Shown here piece after piece: positions 54,896 through 64,000 of a stretch of 64,000 nucleotides of DNA (position 1 is its first letter; each line of letters opens with the position of its first letter). The DNA is from Mycolicibacterium aromaticivorans JS19b1 = JCM 16368 (lineage in GTDB: Bacteria > Actinomycetota > Actinomycetes > Mycobacteriales > Mycobacteriaceae). The stretch lies in NCBI RefSeq assembly GCF_000559085.1, contig NZ_JALN02000001.1, positions 3,720,001 through 3,784,000 of the forward strand, in the 5' to 3' direction. The position numbers and the translations under genes are program-made. Under the pieces are notes generated by a model. It saw only the letters and a program-made list of their open reading frames with translations, was not told where the DNA came from and made no database searches.

Positions 54896-55567
54896 ATGAC
54901 CGAACAACCGCCAGGCCCCCCGCCGGGGAGCTACCCGTCGCCGCCTCCGGGGAACTATCCGCCGCCACCCGCCGGTAACTATCCGCCGCCGCCACCGCCT
55001 CAGGGCGGTTACGCGCCGCCCCCGCCCGGGGCCGCCTTCGGCGGGCCGCCCACGCCCGGTCAGCCGGTTCCCCAACTGCCGCAGAGCGCCTACACGTCGT
55101 GGTTCACCCGCGTCGTCGCGTGGCTGATCGACTACATCCCGGCCTACATCATCTTGGGTATCGGCTACGGCGTCGTGATCGCCACCACGGACACCCAATG
55201 CGTTACCGACACATCGCAGTACGAGACTGCGGACTACTGCGCGACCGGCACCTCCACCATCGGCACGCTTGCTCTGATCGTCGCAGGCCTGATCGCGATC
55301 GCGTTCGTGGTCTGGAACCTCGGCTATCGGCAGGGCACTACCGGGTCGAGCATCGGCAAATCCGTGATGAAGTTCAAGGTGGTCAGCGAAAAGACCGGGC
55401 TGCCAATCGGTTTCGGCCTGTCTTTCGTCCGCGAGATCCTGTACCTGGTGGCTTCCTACATCTGCCTCGGCATCGTGTGGTTGATCGCCGTGCTGTTCCC
55501 GCTGTGGGACAGCAAGCGTCAGACCTTGGCCGACAAAATCATGACGACCGTCTGCCTCCCCCTGTAG
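54896..55567 (+). CDS. pra: Proline-rich RDD membrane protein Pra, copy 1
   Basis: 223 residues. A disordered Pro/Gly/Tyr N-terminus of about 65 residues (MTEQPPGPPPGSYPSPPPGN), then an RDD domain of three to four helices (FTRVVAWLIDYIPAYIILGI, GYRQGTTGSSIGKSVMKFKV). The first residues match Pra/Ag36 of M. tuberculosis (Rv1078). ATG 54896 has GGAAGG five bases upstream; an in-frame GTG at 54869 is less likely. RDD proteins are transporters or membrane scaffolds. Directly upstream a CAGGTAC direct repeat (11 bases apart, near 54830) may matter for control. Confidence 0.9.
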   Translation: MTEQPPGPPPGSYPSPPPGNYPPPPAGNYPPPPPPQGGYAPPPPGAAFGGPPTPGQPVPQLPQSAYTSWFTRVVAWLIDYIPAYIILGIGYGVVIATTDTQCVTDTSQYETADYCATGTSTIGTLALIVAGLIAIAFVVWNLGYRQGTTGSSIGKSVMKFKVVSEKTGLPIGFGLSFVREILYLVASYICLGIVWLIAVLFPLWDSKRQTLADKIMTTVCLPL

Positions 55568-55580
55568 ACAAGGACTTTCG

Positions 55581-56195
55581 ATGACGCAACCGCCCCCTCC
55601 TCCCGGTAACTACCCGCCCCCTCCTCCCGGTAACTACCCGCCCCCTCCGCCAGGGAACTACCCGCCGCCCCCTCCGCCGGGCAACTATCCGCCTCCGCCG
55701 CCGCCCGGCGCCGGCGTGCTGTCGAAGGAGGCGTACACCCCGTGGATCAAACGGGTCGGCGCCTTCATCATCGACGTCCTGCCGATCGCGATCCTGTCCG
55801 GAGTCGGGCAGGGCCTGATGGTCGCCACCGGCGAGAACAACTGCACCTCGAGCAGCGTCGACAACAGCTACGGCGTGTACTGCACCTCGCAGCCTTCCAC
55901 GCTGGGCCTGATCCTGTCGTTCGTGTTCGGGCTGGCCAGCCTGGCGTTCTGGGTGTGGAACTACGGCTACCGCCAGGGCACCACCGGGTCGAGCATCGGC
56001 AAGTCGGTGCTGAAGTTCAAGGTGATCAGCGAAAAGACCGGGCAGCCGATCGGTTTCGGATTGTCGATCGTGCGTCAGATCGCCCACTTCGTCGACGCGA
56101 TCATCTGCTACATCGGCTATCTGTTCCCGTTGTGGGACGCCAAGCGGCAGACGCTCGCCGATAAAATCATGACGACGGTGTGCGTGCCGCTCTGA
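55581..56195 (+). CDS. Proline-rich RDD membrane protein Pra, copy 2
   Basis: 204 residues, a tandem paralogue of the gene just before it, 13 bases after its stop with AAGGAC upstream. N-terminus has perfect PPPPGNYP units, then an RDD domain with IKRVGAFIIDVLPIAILSGV and the almost identical GYRQGTTGSSIGKSVLKFKV and KIMTTVCVPL. Extracellular loops differ between copies, which suggests separate roles. M. tuberculosis has one pra here as I recall. Confidence 0.88.
   Translation: MTQPPPPPGNYPPPPPGNYPPPPPGNYPPPPPPGNYPPPPPPGAGVLSKEAYTPWIKRVGAFIIDVLPIAILSGVGQGLMVATGENNCTSSSVDNSYGVYCTSQPSTLGLILSFVFGLASLAFWVWNYGYRQGTTGSSIGKSVLKFKVISEKTGQPIGFGLSIVRQIAHFVDAIICYIGYLFPLWDAKRQTLADKIMTTVCVPL
55594..55703 (+). 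repeat. 24-base coding tandem repeat in second pra gene
   Basis: The unit CCCTCCTCCCGGTAACTACC with its next four bases, CGCC, makes 24 bases. Two near-identical copies are followed by two diverged copies (CCTCCGCCAGGGAACTAC and a further one), encoding PPPPGNYP repeats. Such perfect copies can change number by slippage. Confidence 0.75.
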
Positions 56196-56222
56196 GCGTT
56201 TGAGCCGATAGGCTCGCTCGTG

Positions 56223-57395
56223 ATGAGTGAGCAACGAAGTGCCGCCGACCGGCACCGGGCCCAGGGGTTCGCGACCAGGGCCATCCATGCCGGATACCGT
56301 CCCGATCCCGCGACCGGTGCGGTCAACGCGCCGATCTATGCCAGCAGCACCTTCGCGCAGGACGGCGTCGGCGGCCTGCGTGGTGGCTTCGAGTACGCCC
56401 GCACGGGCAACCCGACCCGGGCCGCGCTGGAGTCAGTGCTCGCAGCGGTGGAAGACGGCACCTTCGGGCGCGCGTTCAGTTCGGGCATGGCCGCCACCGA
56501 TTGCGCGCTGCGGGCGGTGTTACGCCCGGGCGATCACGTAGTCATCCCCGACGACGCCTACGGCGGCACCTTCCGGCTGATCGACAAGGTGTTCACCCAG
56601 TGGGGGGTTCAACACACGCCCGTGGCGTTGTCCGACCTCGACGCGGTGCGCGCGGCGATCACCGCCACCACCAAACTGATCTGGGTGGAGACACCCACCA
56701 ATCCGCTGCTGTCGATCGCCGACGTTGCCGCGATCGCCCAGATCGCTGCGTTCGGCGGCCAGAAGGTGTTGGTCGACAACACCTTCGCCTCGCCGGCGCT
56801 GCAGCAGCCGCTGAACCTCGGCGCCGACATCGTGCTGCATTCGACGACGAAATACATCGGCGGGCACTCCGATGTGGTCGGGGGCGCGCTGGTCACCAAT
56901 GACGAGGAACTGGACACCAAGTTCGCGTTTCTGCAGAACGGTGCGGGCGCGGTACCCGGCCCGTTCGACGCGTATCTGACGATGCGCGGTCTGAAGACCC
57001 TGGAGCTGCGGATGCAGCGGCACAGCGCGAACGCCGCGAAGGTGGCCGAATTCCTGACTGAGCATGACGCGGTGAGCCAGGTGCTGTATCCGGGCCTGCC
57101 CTCGCATCCCGGGCATGAGGTTGCAGCGCGGCAGATGAGGGGATTCGGCGGCATGGTGTCGGTTCGGATGCGCGACGGCATCGAAGCCGCACGCCGGTTG
57201 TGTTCGCGCACCGAAGTTTTCATCCTCGCCGAGTCGCTGGGCGGGGTTGAGTCGCTGATCGAACACCCCGGCGCAATGACGCACGCGTCGACCGCCGGAT
57301 CGCAGCTCGAGGTGCCCGACGACCTGGTTCGCCTTTCGGTCGGAATTGAAGACCCGGCGGATCTGCTCGCCGACCTCGAGCAAGCCCTAAACTAG
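56223..57395 (+). CDS. metB: Cystathionine gamma-synthase MetB
   Basis: 390 residues. PLP family with the Lys in HSTTKYIGGHSDVVGG, N-terminal ATRAIHAGYRPDPATGAVN, and YARTGNPTRAALE. The final blocks GGVESLIEHPGAMTHAS and VRLSVGIEDPADLLAD are typical. Makes cystathionine from O-succinyl- or O-acetylhomoserine and cysteine, or acts in the reverse direction. ATG 56223 taken; the base before gives an in-frame GTG. Lies with cbs in the order of Rv1077-Rv1079. Confidence 0.95.
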   Translation: MSEQRSAADRHRAQGFATRAIHAGYRPDPATGAVNAPIYASSTFAQDGVGGLRGGFEYARTGNPTRAALESVLAAVEDGTFGRAFSSGMAATDCALRAVLRPGDHVVIPDDAYGGTFRLIDKVFTQWGVQHTPVALSDLDAVRAAITATTKLIWVETPTNPLLSIADVAAIAQIAAFGGQKVLVDNTFASPALQQPLNLGADIVLHSTTKYIGGHSDVVGGALVTNDEELDTKFAFLQNGAGAVPGPFDAYLTMRGLKTLELRMQRHSANAAKVAEFLTEHDAVSQVLYPGLPSHPGHEVAARQMRGFGGMVSVRMRDGIEAARRLCSRTEVFILAESLGGVESLIEHPGAMTHASTAGSQLEVPDDLVRLSVGIEDPADLLADLEQALN

Positions 57396-58046
57396 CGCCG
57401 ACCGCACCGCGGCGGTGGTCACCGCCAGATTGACTTCCGCCATGTTCGCGTCGTCAACCCATGTGCCGCTGGCGATTTCGCTGGCTCGATCGAAGACCCA
57501 GTGCCAGCCGCGGTCGTTCAGGCTCAGTACTGCGCCCAGTGCGCCGACGGTATGGAGCAGCGAGATGATCGTCGCCGTGGCCGGGTCGGGGCGGTTGCCG
57601 TCGAACAGGGTGGCCAGTAGAGCGGACCGGGCCCGATCCACCCGCGCCCGGCCGGCCAGCGGCCAGGCATAGGTGTTTCTGCGAAACCTGTTCTGCGACA
57701 GGGAAATCTGATGAATCTGGCCGGTGCGTAGCAGCTGGTCGATGACGAGGTCCTCGATCTGCTTGCGCAGCTTTGCGATCGCCGCGCCGGCGGTGATCGG
57801 TGCTTGCTGGAGCAGGGCCAGCGCCGGCCGCGCAACAGGATCCAGCGGTGGCGGCCCCATCAACAACACGAGATGGTCGGGCGGGACAGGTTCGCCTGGT
57901 ATCGCAGGCCGGACGCGGCAGTCGTAGGCGAGGTCCAGCAGCACTGCGGCGGCCAGCAGCCGTTGCAGCCGGGCCTGCTCCACGGCCGGCTGTGCCGCGG
58001 CATTGTCGAGCAGCAGCAGAAGAAGGTCTTCGGCGATGCGCGCCAC
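57387..58046 (-). CDS. GPP34 (GOLPH3-like) family protein
   Basis: 219 residues. GPP34 features: an N-terminal MARIAEDLLLLLLDNAAAQP helix, LLAAAVLLDLAYDCRVRP, a central Arg-rich helix with RFRRNTYAWP, and the final DANMAEVNLAVTTAAVRSAL. In eukaryotes the fold binds phosphatidylinositol 4-phosphate at the Golgi; actinobacterial members are of unknown role but mycobacteria do have phosphoinositides. The end overlaps metB by nine bases, convergent. I do not recall this gene at this place in M. tuberculosis. Confidence 0.85.
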   Translation of the reverse strand: MARIAEDLLLLLLDNAAAQPAVEQARLQRLLAAAVLLDLAYDCRVRPAIPGEPVPPDHLVLLMGPPPLDPVARPALALLQQAPITAGAAIAKLRKQIEDLVIDQLLRTGQIHQISLSQNRFRRNTYAWPLAGRARVDRARSALLATLFDGNRPDPATATIISLLHTVGALGAVLSLNDRGWHWVFDRASEIASGTWVDDANMAEVNLAVTTAAVRSALV

Positions 58047-58058
58047 GCGCGAGAAGAG

Positions 58059-58553
58059 TTACGAGTGGTAGGGCTCGGCGCTGATCAGCGTGACCTTCAC
58101 GGTCTTGCCGCTCGGCACAGCGTATTCGCGGGTGTCGCCGACCTTGGCGTTGAGCAGCGCGCCGCCCAACGGAGAGTTCGGCGAGTAGACCTCGAGCTTG
58201 TCGTGGTCGATGCCTTCCTGGCGGGTGGCGATGAGGAAGGTCTCGGTGTCGGACTCGTCGCCGTCGTAGTAGACCTTGACCACCGAGCCGGGCAGCGCGA
58301 CGCCGGACTGCTTGGGCGCCTCGCCCACCTTGGCGGTGTTCAGCAGCTCCTGCAGCTGGCGAATGCGGGCCTCCTGCTGGCCCTGCTCTTCGCGCGCGGC
58401 GTGGTAGCCGCCGTTCTCGCGCAGGTCGCCCTCTTCGCGACGGTCGTTGATCTCGGCAGCGATGACCGGACGGTTGGCGATCAACTGATCCAGCTCGGTC
58501 TTGAGGCGGTCGTACGACTCCTGGGTCAGCCAGGTCACCTGGGTATCGGTCAT
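58059..58553 (-). CDS. greA: Transcription elongation factor GreA
   Basis: 164 residues, as in M. tuberculosis Rv1080c. N-terminal coiled coil with the acidic tip [20 protein letters not shown] inserted into RNA polymerase to trigger cleavage of backtracked RNA, then the FKBP-like C-terminal domain ([20 protein letters not shown]). ATG 58553 chosen to match the family start ([18 protein letters not shown]). Preceded by a region with a repeated CGTGTAT element. Confidence 0.97.
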   Translation of the reverse strand: MTDTQVTWLTQESYDRLKTELDQLIANRPVIAAEINDRREEGDLRENGGYHAAREEQGQQEARIRQLQELLNTAKVGEAPKQSGVALPGSVVKVYYDGDESDTETFLIATRQEGIDHDKLEVYSPNSPLGGALLNAKVGDTREYAVPSGKTVKVTLISAEPYHS

Positions 58554-58635
58554 CTCGCTGCGCTCCTCATTCGTTGGTGACGCGATGTTCGCGTTGCAGT
58601 CTGTCGTCGCTGCCGGGAACATGCGGATGGTTCCG

Positions 58636-58710
58636 CGTGTATTGCCATCGAAGAGCTGCGATCAAACGCGCTAATGAAGCAATACACGGCTCCCAGCAGG
58701 AACCGTGTAT
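58636..58710. promoter_or_regulatory. Three CGTGTAT elements upstream of greA
   Basis: CGTGTATTG at 58636-58644, its exact reverse complement CAATACACG at 58680-58688, and CCGTGTAT at 58703-58710, which pairs with ATACACGG at 58682-58689. So the same element can form two alternative stems, 9 and 8 bases, 80-155 bases upstream of the greA start. Could be an operator set or a switching leader. Confidence 0.5.
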
Positions 58711-58784
58711 CGGATTAGTCTACCACCGCGAGGACAGGCAACCTTCATGCTTTCGCAGTTCGCTGTTGGTCGTTCCGTCGCCGG

Positions 58785-59219
58785 TCAGGGCGCGACGAGG
58801 TAGCCGGGAACGTCAGTTCCGCAGCCGTAAATATCGCCGACGAATGGCCGTTTGTATGACTTCACAAATGTGGTGACCTGCACGGTTGCCGCTTGCGACG
58901 GAGGCACCAGAATTTCGCGCCTGCCGGTCTCGTCGCCGTCATGAGAACGAACTCGGACAATGCAATGCACGGGCCGGGAAGGGTCCTTTCGGGTCACGCT
59001 GATCGTGACCGAGACGGTGTGGTCGTCGGTGACTTGATAGGCCGCGATCGAGCCCTCGACGTCGTTGCCTTCGAACCGCTGGTAAGCGATCAGGGCAAGC
59101 ACCAGACCGGCGGCCAACACCAGCACACCCAGCGCGAACGCCACCCGGCGCCGGGTGGTCGCCGGCAGGCGGGTACGTCCGTAGCGCTCCTGCAGGAGCG
59201 GCGGGGGACTGTCGGTCAT
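58785..59219 (-). CDS. DUF4307 membrane protein (Rv1081c type)
   Basis: 144 residues, the same length as Rv1081c. One membrane helix near residues 25-46 (FALGVLVLAAGLVLALIAYQ), then an extracytoplasmic beta domain (VTDDHTVSVTISVTRKDPSR, PVHCIVRVRSHDGDETGRRE, YGCGTDVPGYLVAP). Cys pair likely. ATG 59219. Divergent from mca with 151 bases between. Function unknown. Confidence 0.92.
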   Translation of the reverse strand: MTDSPPPLLQERYGRTRLPATTRRRVAFALGVLVLAAGLVLALIAYQRFEGNDVEGSIAAYQVTDDHTVSVTISVTRKDPSRPVHCIVRVRSHDGDETGRREILVPPSQAATVQVTTFVKSYKRPFVGDIYGCGTDVPGYLVAP

Positions 59220-59370
59220 GGGTGTCCGTCGGGTCTCTCGTCAGCGGGCTTCGATTACGGGTATCCAGGCCCCGAATGGAACTATTGGACTATAGGGCGT
59301 GCTGTCGCTGTTACATCAGCACGTAAGGCCCAGGGAAAGCCCATGACGAGACAGTGAGTACAGGGGAGAA

Positions 59371-60243
59371 GTGACCGAACTGCGGCTGATGGCTGTGCAC
59401 GCCCATCCGGACGACGAGTCCAGTAAGGGCGCGGCGACTGTCGCCCGGTACGCCGCCGAAGGGCACCGGGTCATGGTGGTGACTCTGACCGGCGGCGAAC
59501 GTGGCGACATTCTGAACCCGGCGATGGACCTGCCCGAGGTGCGTGGCCGCATCGCCGACATCCGGCGTGACGAGATGGCCCGCGCCGCCGAGATCCTCGG
59601 GGTCGAACACCACTGGCTGGGATTCGAGGACTCCGGGCTGCCGGAGGGCGATCCGCCGCCGCCGCTGCCCGACGGCTGCTTTGCGTTGGTGCCGCTGGAG
59701 CAGCCGGTCGGTGAATTGGTGAAGCTGATCCGCGAATTCCGTCCGCACGTGATGACCACCTACGACGAGAACGGTGGCTATCCGCATCCGGATCACATTC
59801 GCTGCCACGAGGTTTCAGTGGCCGCTTACGAAGCCGCCGCCGACTACCGGCTGTATCCCGATGCCGGGGAACCCTGGGCAGTCAGCAAGCTCTACTACAA
59901 CCACGGCTTTCTGCGGGCGCGCCTGCAGCTGCTGCAGGACGAGTTCGCCAAGCACGGCCAGGAAGGCCCGTTCGCCAGCTGGCTGGCCAAGTGGGACCCC
60001 GAGATCGACATCTTCGCCGGGCGGGTGACCACCCGGGTGCTGTGCTCGGAGTACTTCAACCAGCGGGACGAGGCCCTCAAGGCGCACGCGACCCAGATCG
60101 ACCCCGACGGATTCTTCTTCGCGACGCCCATAGAGTGGCAGCAGCGGTTGTGGCCCACCGAGGAGTTCGAACTGGCTCGTTCGCGGGTGCCCGCCAAATT
60201 GCCTGAAGACGACCTGTTCACCGGAATCGAGGTCTTCGAGTGA
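59371..60243 (+). CDS. mca: Mycothiol S-conjugate amidase Mca
   Basis: 290 residues. LmbE-like zinc fold: [10 protein letters not shown] (His, Asp and Asp), [17 protein letters not shown] (His) and [20 protein letters not shown]. Cleaves mycothiol S-conjugates to mercapturic acids for export, so it detoxifies drugs and electrophiles. The GTG at 59371 is preceded by GGGGAGAA. Confirms a mycothiol-producing actinobacterium. Matches Rv1082. Confidence 0.96.
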   Translation: MTELRLMAVHAHPDDESSKGAATVARYAAEGHRVMVVTLTGGERGDILNPAMDLPEVRGRIADIRRDEMARAAEILGVEHHWLGFEDSGLPEGDPPPPLPDGCFALVPLEQPVGELVKLIREFRPHVMTTYDENGGYPHPDHIRCHEVSVAAYEAAADYRLYPDAGEPWAVSKLYYNHGFLRARLQLLQDEFAKHGQEGPFASWLAKWDPEIDIFAGRVTTRVLCSEYFNQRDEALKAHATQIDPDGFFFATPIEWQQRLWPTEEFELARSRVPAKLPEDDLFTGIEVFE

Positions 60244-60504
60244 GAGACCTGTTCACCACGGCTGTGTCGGTGCTGGCTGATCCGCCCAAGAACACCGGGC
60301 CGGATTTCGGCAAGGCCAGCCCATTCGGCCTGCTGATCGTCGTCATCCTGTTGATCTGCGTCTTCGTCCTGGTGTGGTCGATGAACCGGCATCTCAAGAA
60401 GCTGCCCCAGAGTTTCGATGAGCAGCCGGTCGATGGCGAAGCCGTCGGCGCGACGACCACCGACGACACCGCCGGCACCGAGCGCGAGACCACGACACCC
60501 CCGC

Positions 60505-60521
<17 letters not shown>
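60240..60521 (+). CDS. Small membrane protein (Rv1083 type)
   Basis: 93 residues. One membrane helix at about 28-47 ([20 protein letters not shown]), then Arg/Lys [11 protein letters not shown] and an acidic Thr-rich tail. Starts inside the mca stop with GTGA and overlaps the next gene by 17 bases. Single-pass protein, inside-facing tail, of unknown role, next to mca as in Rv1083. Confidence 0.88.
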
Positions 60522-62505
<1,984 letters not shown>

Positions 62506-62516
62506 CGTTTGCGGCC

Positions 62517-62882
62517 ATGAGCGATGCCCTCGATCTCGAAGCCCTGGTCAACCGTTACCTGAGCACCGTCGCCGCGGGCAAAGCGGCCGACGTCGCGGCG
62601 CTGTACGCGGAGGACGCCACGCTGGAGGATCCGGTCGGCTGCGGCGAAGTCCACATCGGCCGGCAGGCGATCGAGGGCTTTTACAAGAACGTCGAAGGCG
62701 CCGAGGTGAAATCGGAGCTGCTGTCGTTCCGCGCCGGTGGTACCGAGGCGGCGTTCATGTTCGCCCTCACGGTCGCGGGCGCCATGCGGATCGAGGTCAT
62801 CGAGGTGATGGCGTTCAACAGCGACGGCGAGATCACGTCGATGAAGGCCTACTGGGGCCCGGAGAACGTCACTCAGCTCTAA
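62517..62882 (+). CDS. SnoaL/NTF2-like, ketosteroid isomerase-type protein
   Basis: 121 residues. LVNRYLSTVAAGKAADVAAL, YAEDATLEDPVGCGEVHIGR (the ketosteroid isomerase Asp pattern), and VIEVMAFNSDGEITSMKAYW. The Tyr and Asp layout resembles steroid delta-isomerase. Substrate open. ATG 62517 is 11 bases after the preceding stop. Extra gene relative to the M. tuberculosis order I recall between Rv1084 and Rv1085c. Confidence 0.88.
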   Translation: MSDALDLEALVNRYLSTVAAGKAADVAALYAEDATLEDPVGCGEVHIGRQAIEGFYKNVEGAEVKSELLSFRAGGTEAAFMFALTVAGAMRIEVIEVMAFNSDGEITSMKAYWGPENVTQL

Positions 62883-62890
62883 CGAGCTAG

Positions 62891-63625
62891 CTAGAAGACC
62901 GCGAACCACATCGCGATGTAGTGGCAAATCGCCGCGACCGCGGTGCAGGCGTGGAAGAACTCGTGGTGCCCGAACATCGTCGGCCACGGGTTGGGCCACT
63001 TCAGCGCGTAGAGCACCCCGCCCACGCTGTACAACAACCCGCCGACGACCAGCAGCACCATCGCGGCGATCCCGGCGCCGTTCATGATCGGGACGATGAA
63101 CCACACCGCCACCCAGCCCAGCAGCAAATAGAGCGGGACGCCTACCCACCGCGGTGCCGACGGCCAGAAGCACTTCAGGAGCACACCGGCCAGCGCGCCG
63201 CTCCACACGATCGTCAGCAGGATCGCGCCGCTCTTCTCGGGCAGCGCCAACATGGCGAACGGCGTGTAGCTGCCTGCGATGAAGATGAAGATCATCGAGT
63301 GGTCGAGCCGCTTCATCCACTTGCGTGCGCTCGGCGACGTCCAGTTCACCCGGTGATAGGTGCCGCTGACGGTGAACATCGCCACGATCGTCAGCGTGTA
63401 GATCAGCGTCGAGATGCCTGCCCTGGTCGATTCCGCCGACCACGACACCGACACCAGGGCAGCACCGGCGATCGCCGCGATGACGGCGGCATAGACGTGA
63501 ATCCAGCCTCGCAGCCGTGGTTTTCCGAAGAACTCGACAGCGGCGTCGACGACGGCCTCGGGGAAGTCCTCCGCGTCGGACGACGTGGATCGGCGGGGAT
63601 CGGTGGTGTCGACGCCTGCGGTCAT
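62891..63625 (-). CDS. Hemolysin III family membrane protein (Rv1085c type)
   Basis: 244 residues, seven helices. HlyIII/PAQR motifs: [28 protein letters not shown], and [20 protein letters not shown] (three His that bind zinc). PAQR members are receptors, ceramidases or of unknown function in bacteria; pore formation is not implied by family. ATG 63625 has GGAGGTGAG upstream. Matches Rv1085c. Confidence 0.94.
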   Translation of the reverse strand: MTAGVDTTDPRRSTSSDAEDFPEAVVDAAVEFFGKPRLRGWIHVYAAVIAAIAGAALVSVSWSAESTRAGISTLIYTLTIVAMFTVSGTYHRVNWTSPSARKWMKRLDHSMIFIFIAGSYTPFAMLALPEKSGAILLTIVWSGALAGVLLKCFWPSAPRWVGVPLYLLLGWVAVWFIVPIMNGAGIAAMVLLVVGGLLYSVGGVLYALKWPNPWPTMFGHHEFFHACTAVAAICHYIAMWFAVF

Positions 63626-63677
63626 CTCACCTCCATTGCGCCAGGGGCTACTGCCGCTCACAGTAGTCTGGATTGTC

Positions 63678-64000
63678 GTGGAGATCATTCCCCCGCGCCT
63701 CAAGGACCCGGCCTACCGGCTCTATGAGATGCGGCTGCGCCAGGAGCTGGCGCGCTCCAAGTCCCAGCTACCCCGCCATATCGCCGTGCTGTGCGACGGC
63801 AACCGACGCTGGGCCCGTGATGCTGGTCACGACGATGTCGCCTACGGCTATCGGATGGGCGCGGCCAAGATCGCCGAAATGCTGCGCTGGTGCGCGGAAT
63901 CCGGCATCGAGATGGCCACGGTCTACCTGTTGTCCACCGAGAATTTGCAGCGCGATCCGCAGGAATTGTCGGAGCTGATCGAGATCATCACCGACGTCGT
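63678..64000 (+). CDS. Short-chain Z-isoprenyl diphosphate synthase (Rv1086 type), partial
   Basis: Open at the right edge; 107 codons present. The N-terminus [20 protein letters not shown] and the cis-prenyltransferase block [18 protein letters not shown] (catalytic Asp) are followed by [16 protein letters not shown] and [16 protein letters not shown]. It closely resembles M. tuberculosis Z-farnesyl diphosphate synthase Rv1086, which makes omega,E,Z-FPP for decaprenyl phosphate synthesis. GTG start 63678. C-terminal two thirds lie beyond the window. Confidence 0.94.
   Translation, partial: MEIIPPRLKDPAYRLYEMRLRQELARSKSQLPRHIAVLCDGNRRWARDAGHDDVAYGYRMGAAKIAEMLRWCAESGIEMATVYLLSTENLQRDPQELSELIEIITDV

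Overview
The window is high-GC actinobacterial DNA that reads as a Mycobacterium/Mycolicibacterium chromosome. From about 31.3 kb to the right edge, gene order and protein types match, from memory, the M. tuberculosis H37Rv block Rv1057-Rv1086: beta-propeller, fadD14, two patatins, lpqV, cysteine dioxygenase, rhodanese, echA8/echA9, Bax-inhibitor protein, fadA3, GDSL esterase, lipU, cbs, pra, metB, greA, mca, hemolysin III and Z-isoprenyl synthase. The left half is a more variable accessory-type region.

Layout. 1-2.2 kb: a truncated membrane protein, a repetitive secreted protein and a GlxA-type regulator. 2.5-5.7 kb: a tightly overlapping operon for a cobalt nitrile hydratase (DUF1097 membrane protein, beta and alpha subunits, His-tailed activator) ending in the CbtB/CbtA cobalt transporter, with a direct-repeat candidate operator between it and the divergent GlxA gene. 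5.8-9.7 kb: an L,D-transpeptidase remnant, a GjpA-like secreted protein, two unknown proteins and a SodC lipoprotein with a long Thr-rich tail. 9.7-12.5 kb: an overlapping minus-strand operon of an Lgt-family protein, a proline-rich membrane protein and a multi-cysteine radical SAM enzyme resembling lipid/pterin-modifying enzymes; this is the best candidate for an undescribed system. 12.6-13.9 kb: an SDR and a MarR regulator with matching palindromes upstream of each. 14-30.5 kb: hydrolase remnants, a PNPOx-like protein, a MOSC-ferredoxin reductase fusion, a CobW GTPase, a GH2 hydrolase, a DLH/DUF6295/GMC cluster, Ohr, an amino-acid ABC transporter with fused binding protein and permease, a DUF3060 protein, a frameshifted F420-type reductase and TetR pair, and a CPBP protease with a VanX-like dipeptidase.

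31-64 kb: the conserved block. It covers lipid and acyl-CoA metabolism (fadD14, an SCPx-like thiolase with a KstR box, echA8/9, fadA3, lipU, patatins), sulfur metabolism (cysteine dioxygenase, rhodanese, cbs, metB, mycothiol amidase mca), and envelope proteins (two tandem pra/RDD genes, hemolysin III, Z-prenyl synthase).

A recurring theme is gene decay that keeps both ends and loses the middle: the L,D-transpeptidase, a cysteine hydrolase, a DUF1348 protein and an Rv1073-like DUF559 gene all show this. Two other genes are frameshifted and one acyltransferase survives only as a C-terminal scrap. I saw no rRNA, tRNA, insertion sequence, prophage or CRISPR array. All family assignments come from reading translations and motifs; no database search was run.
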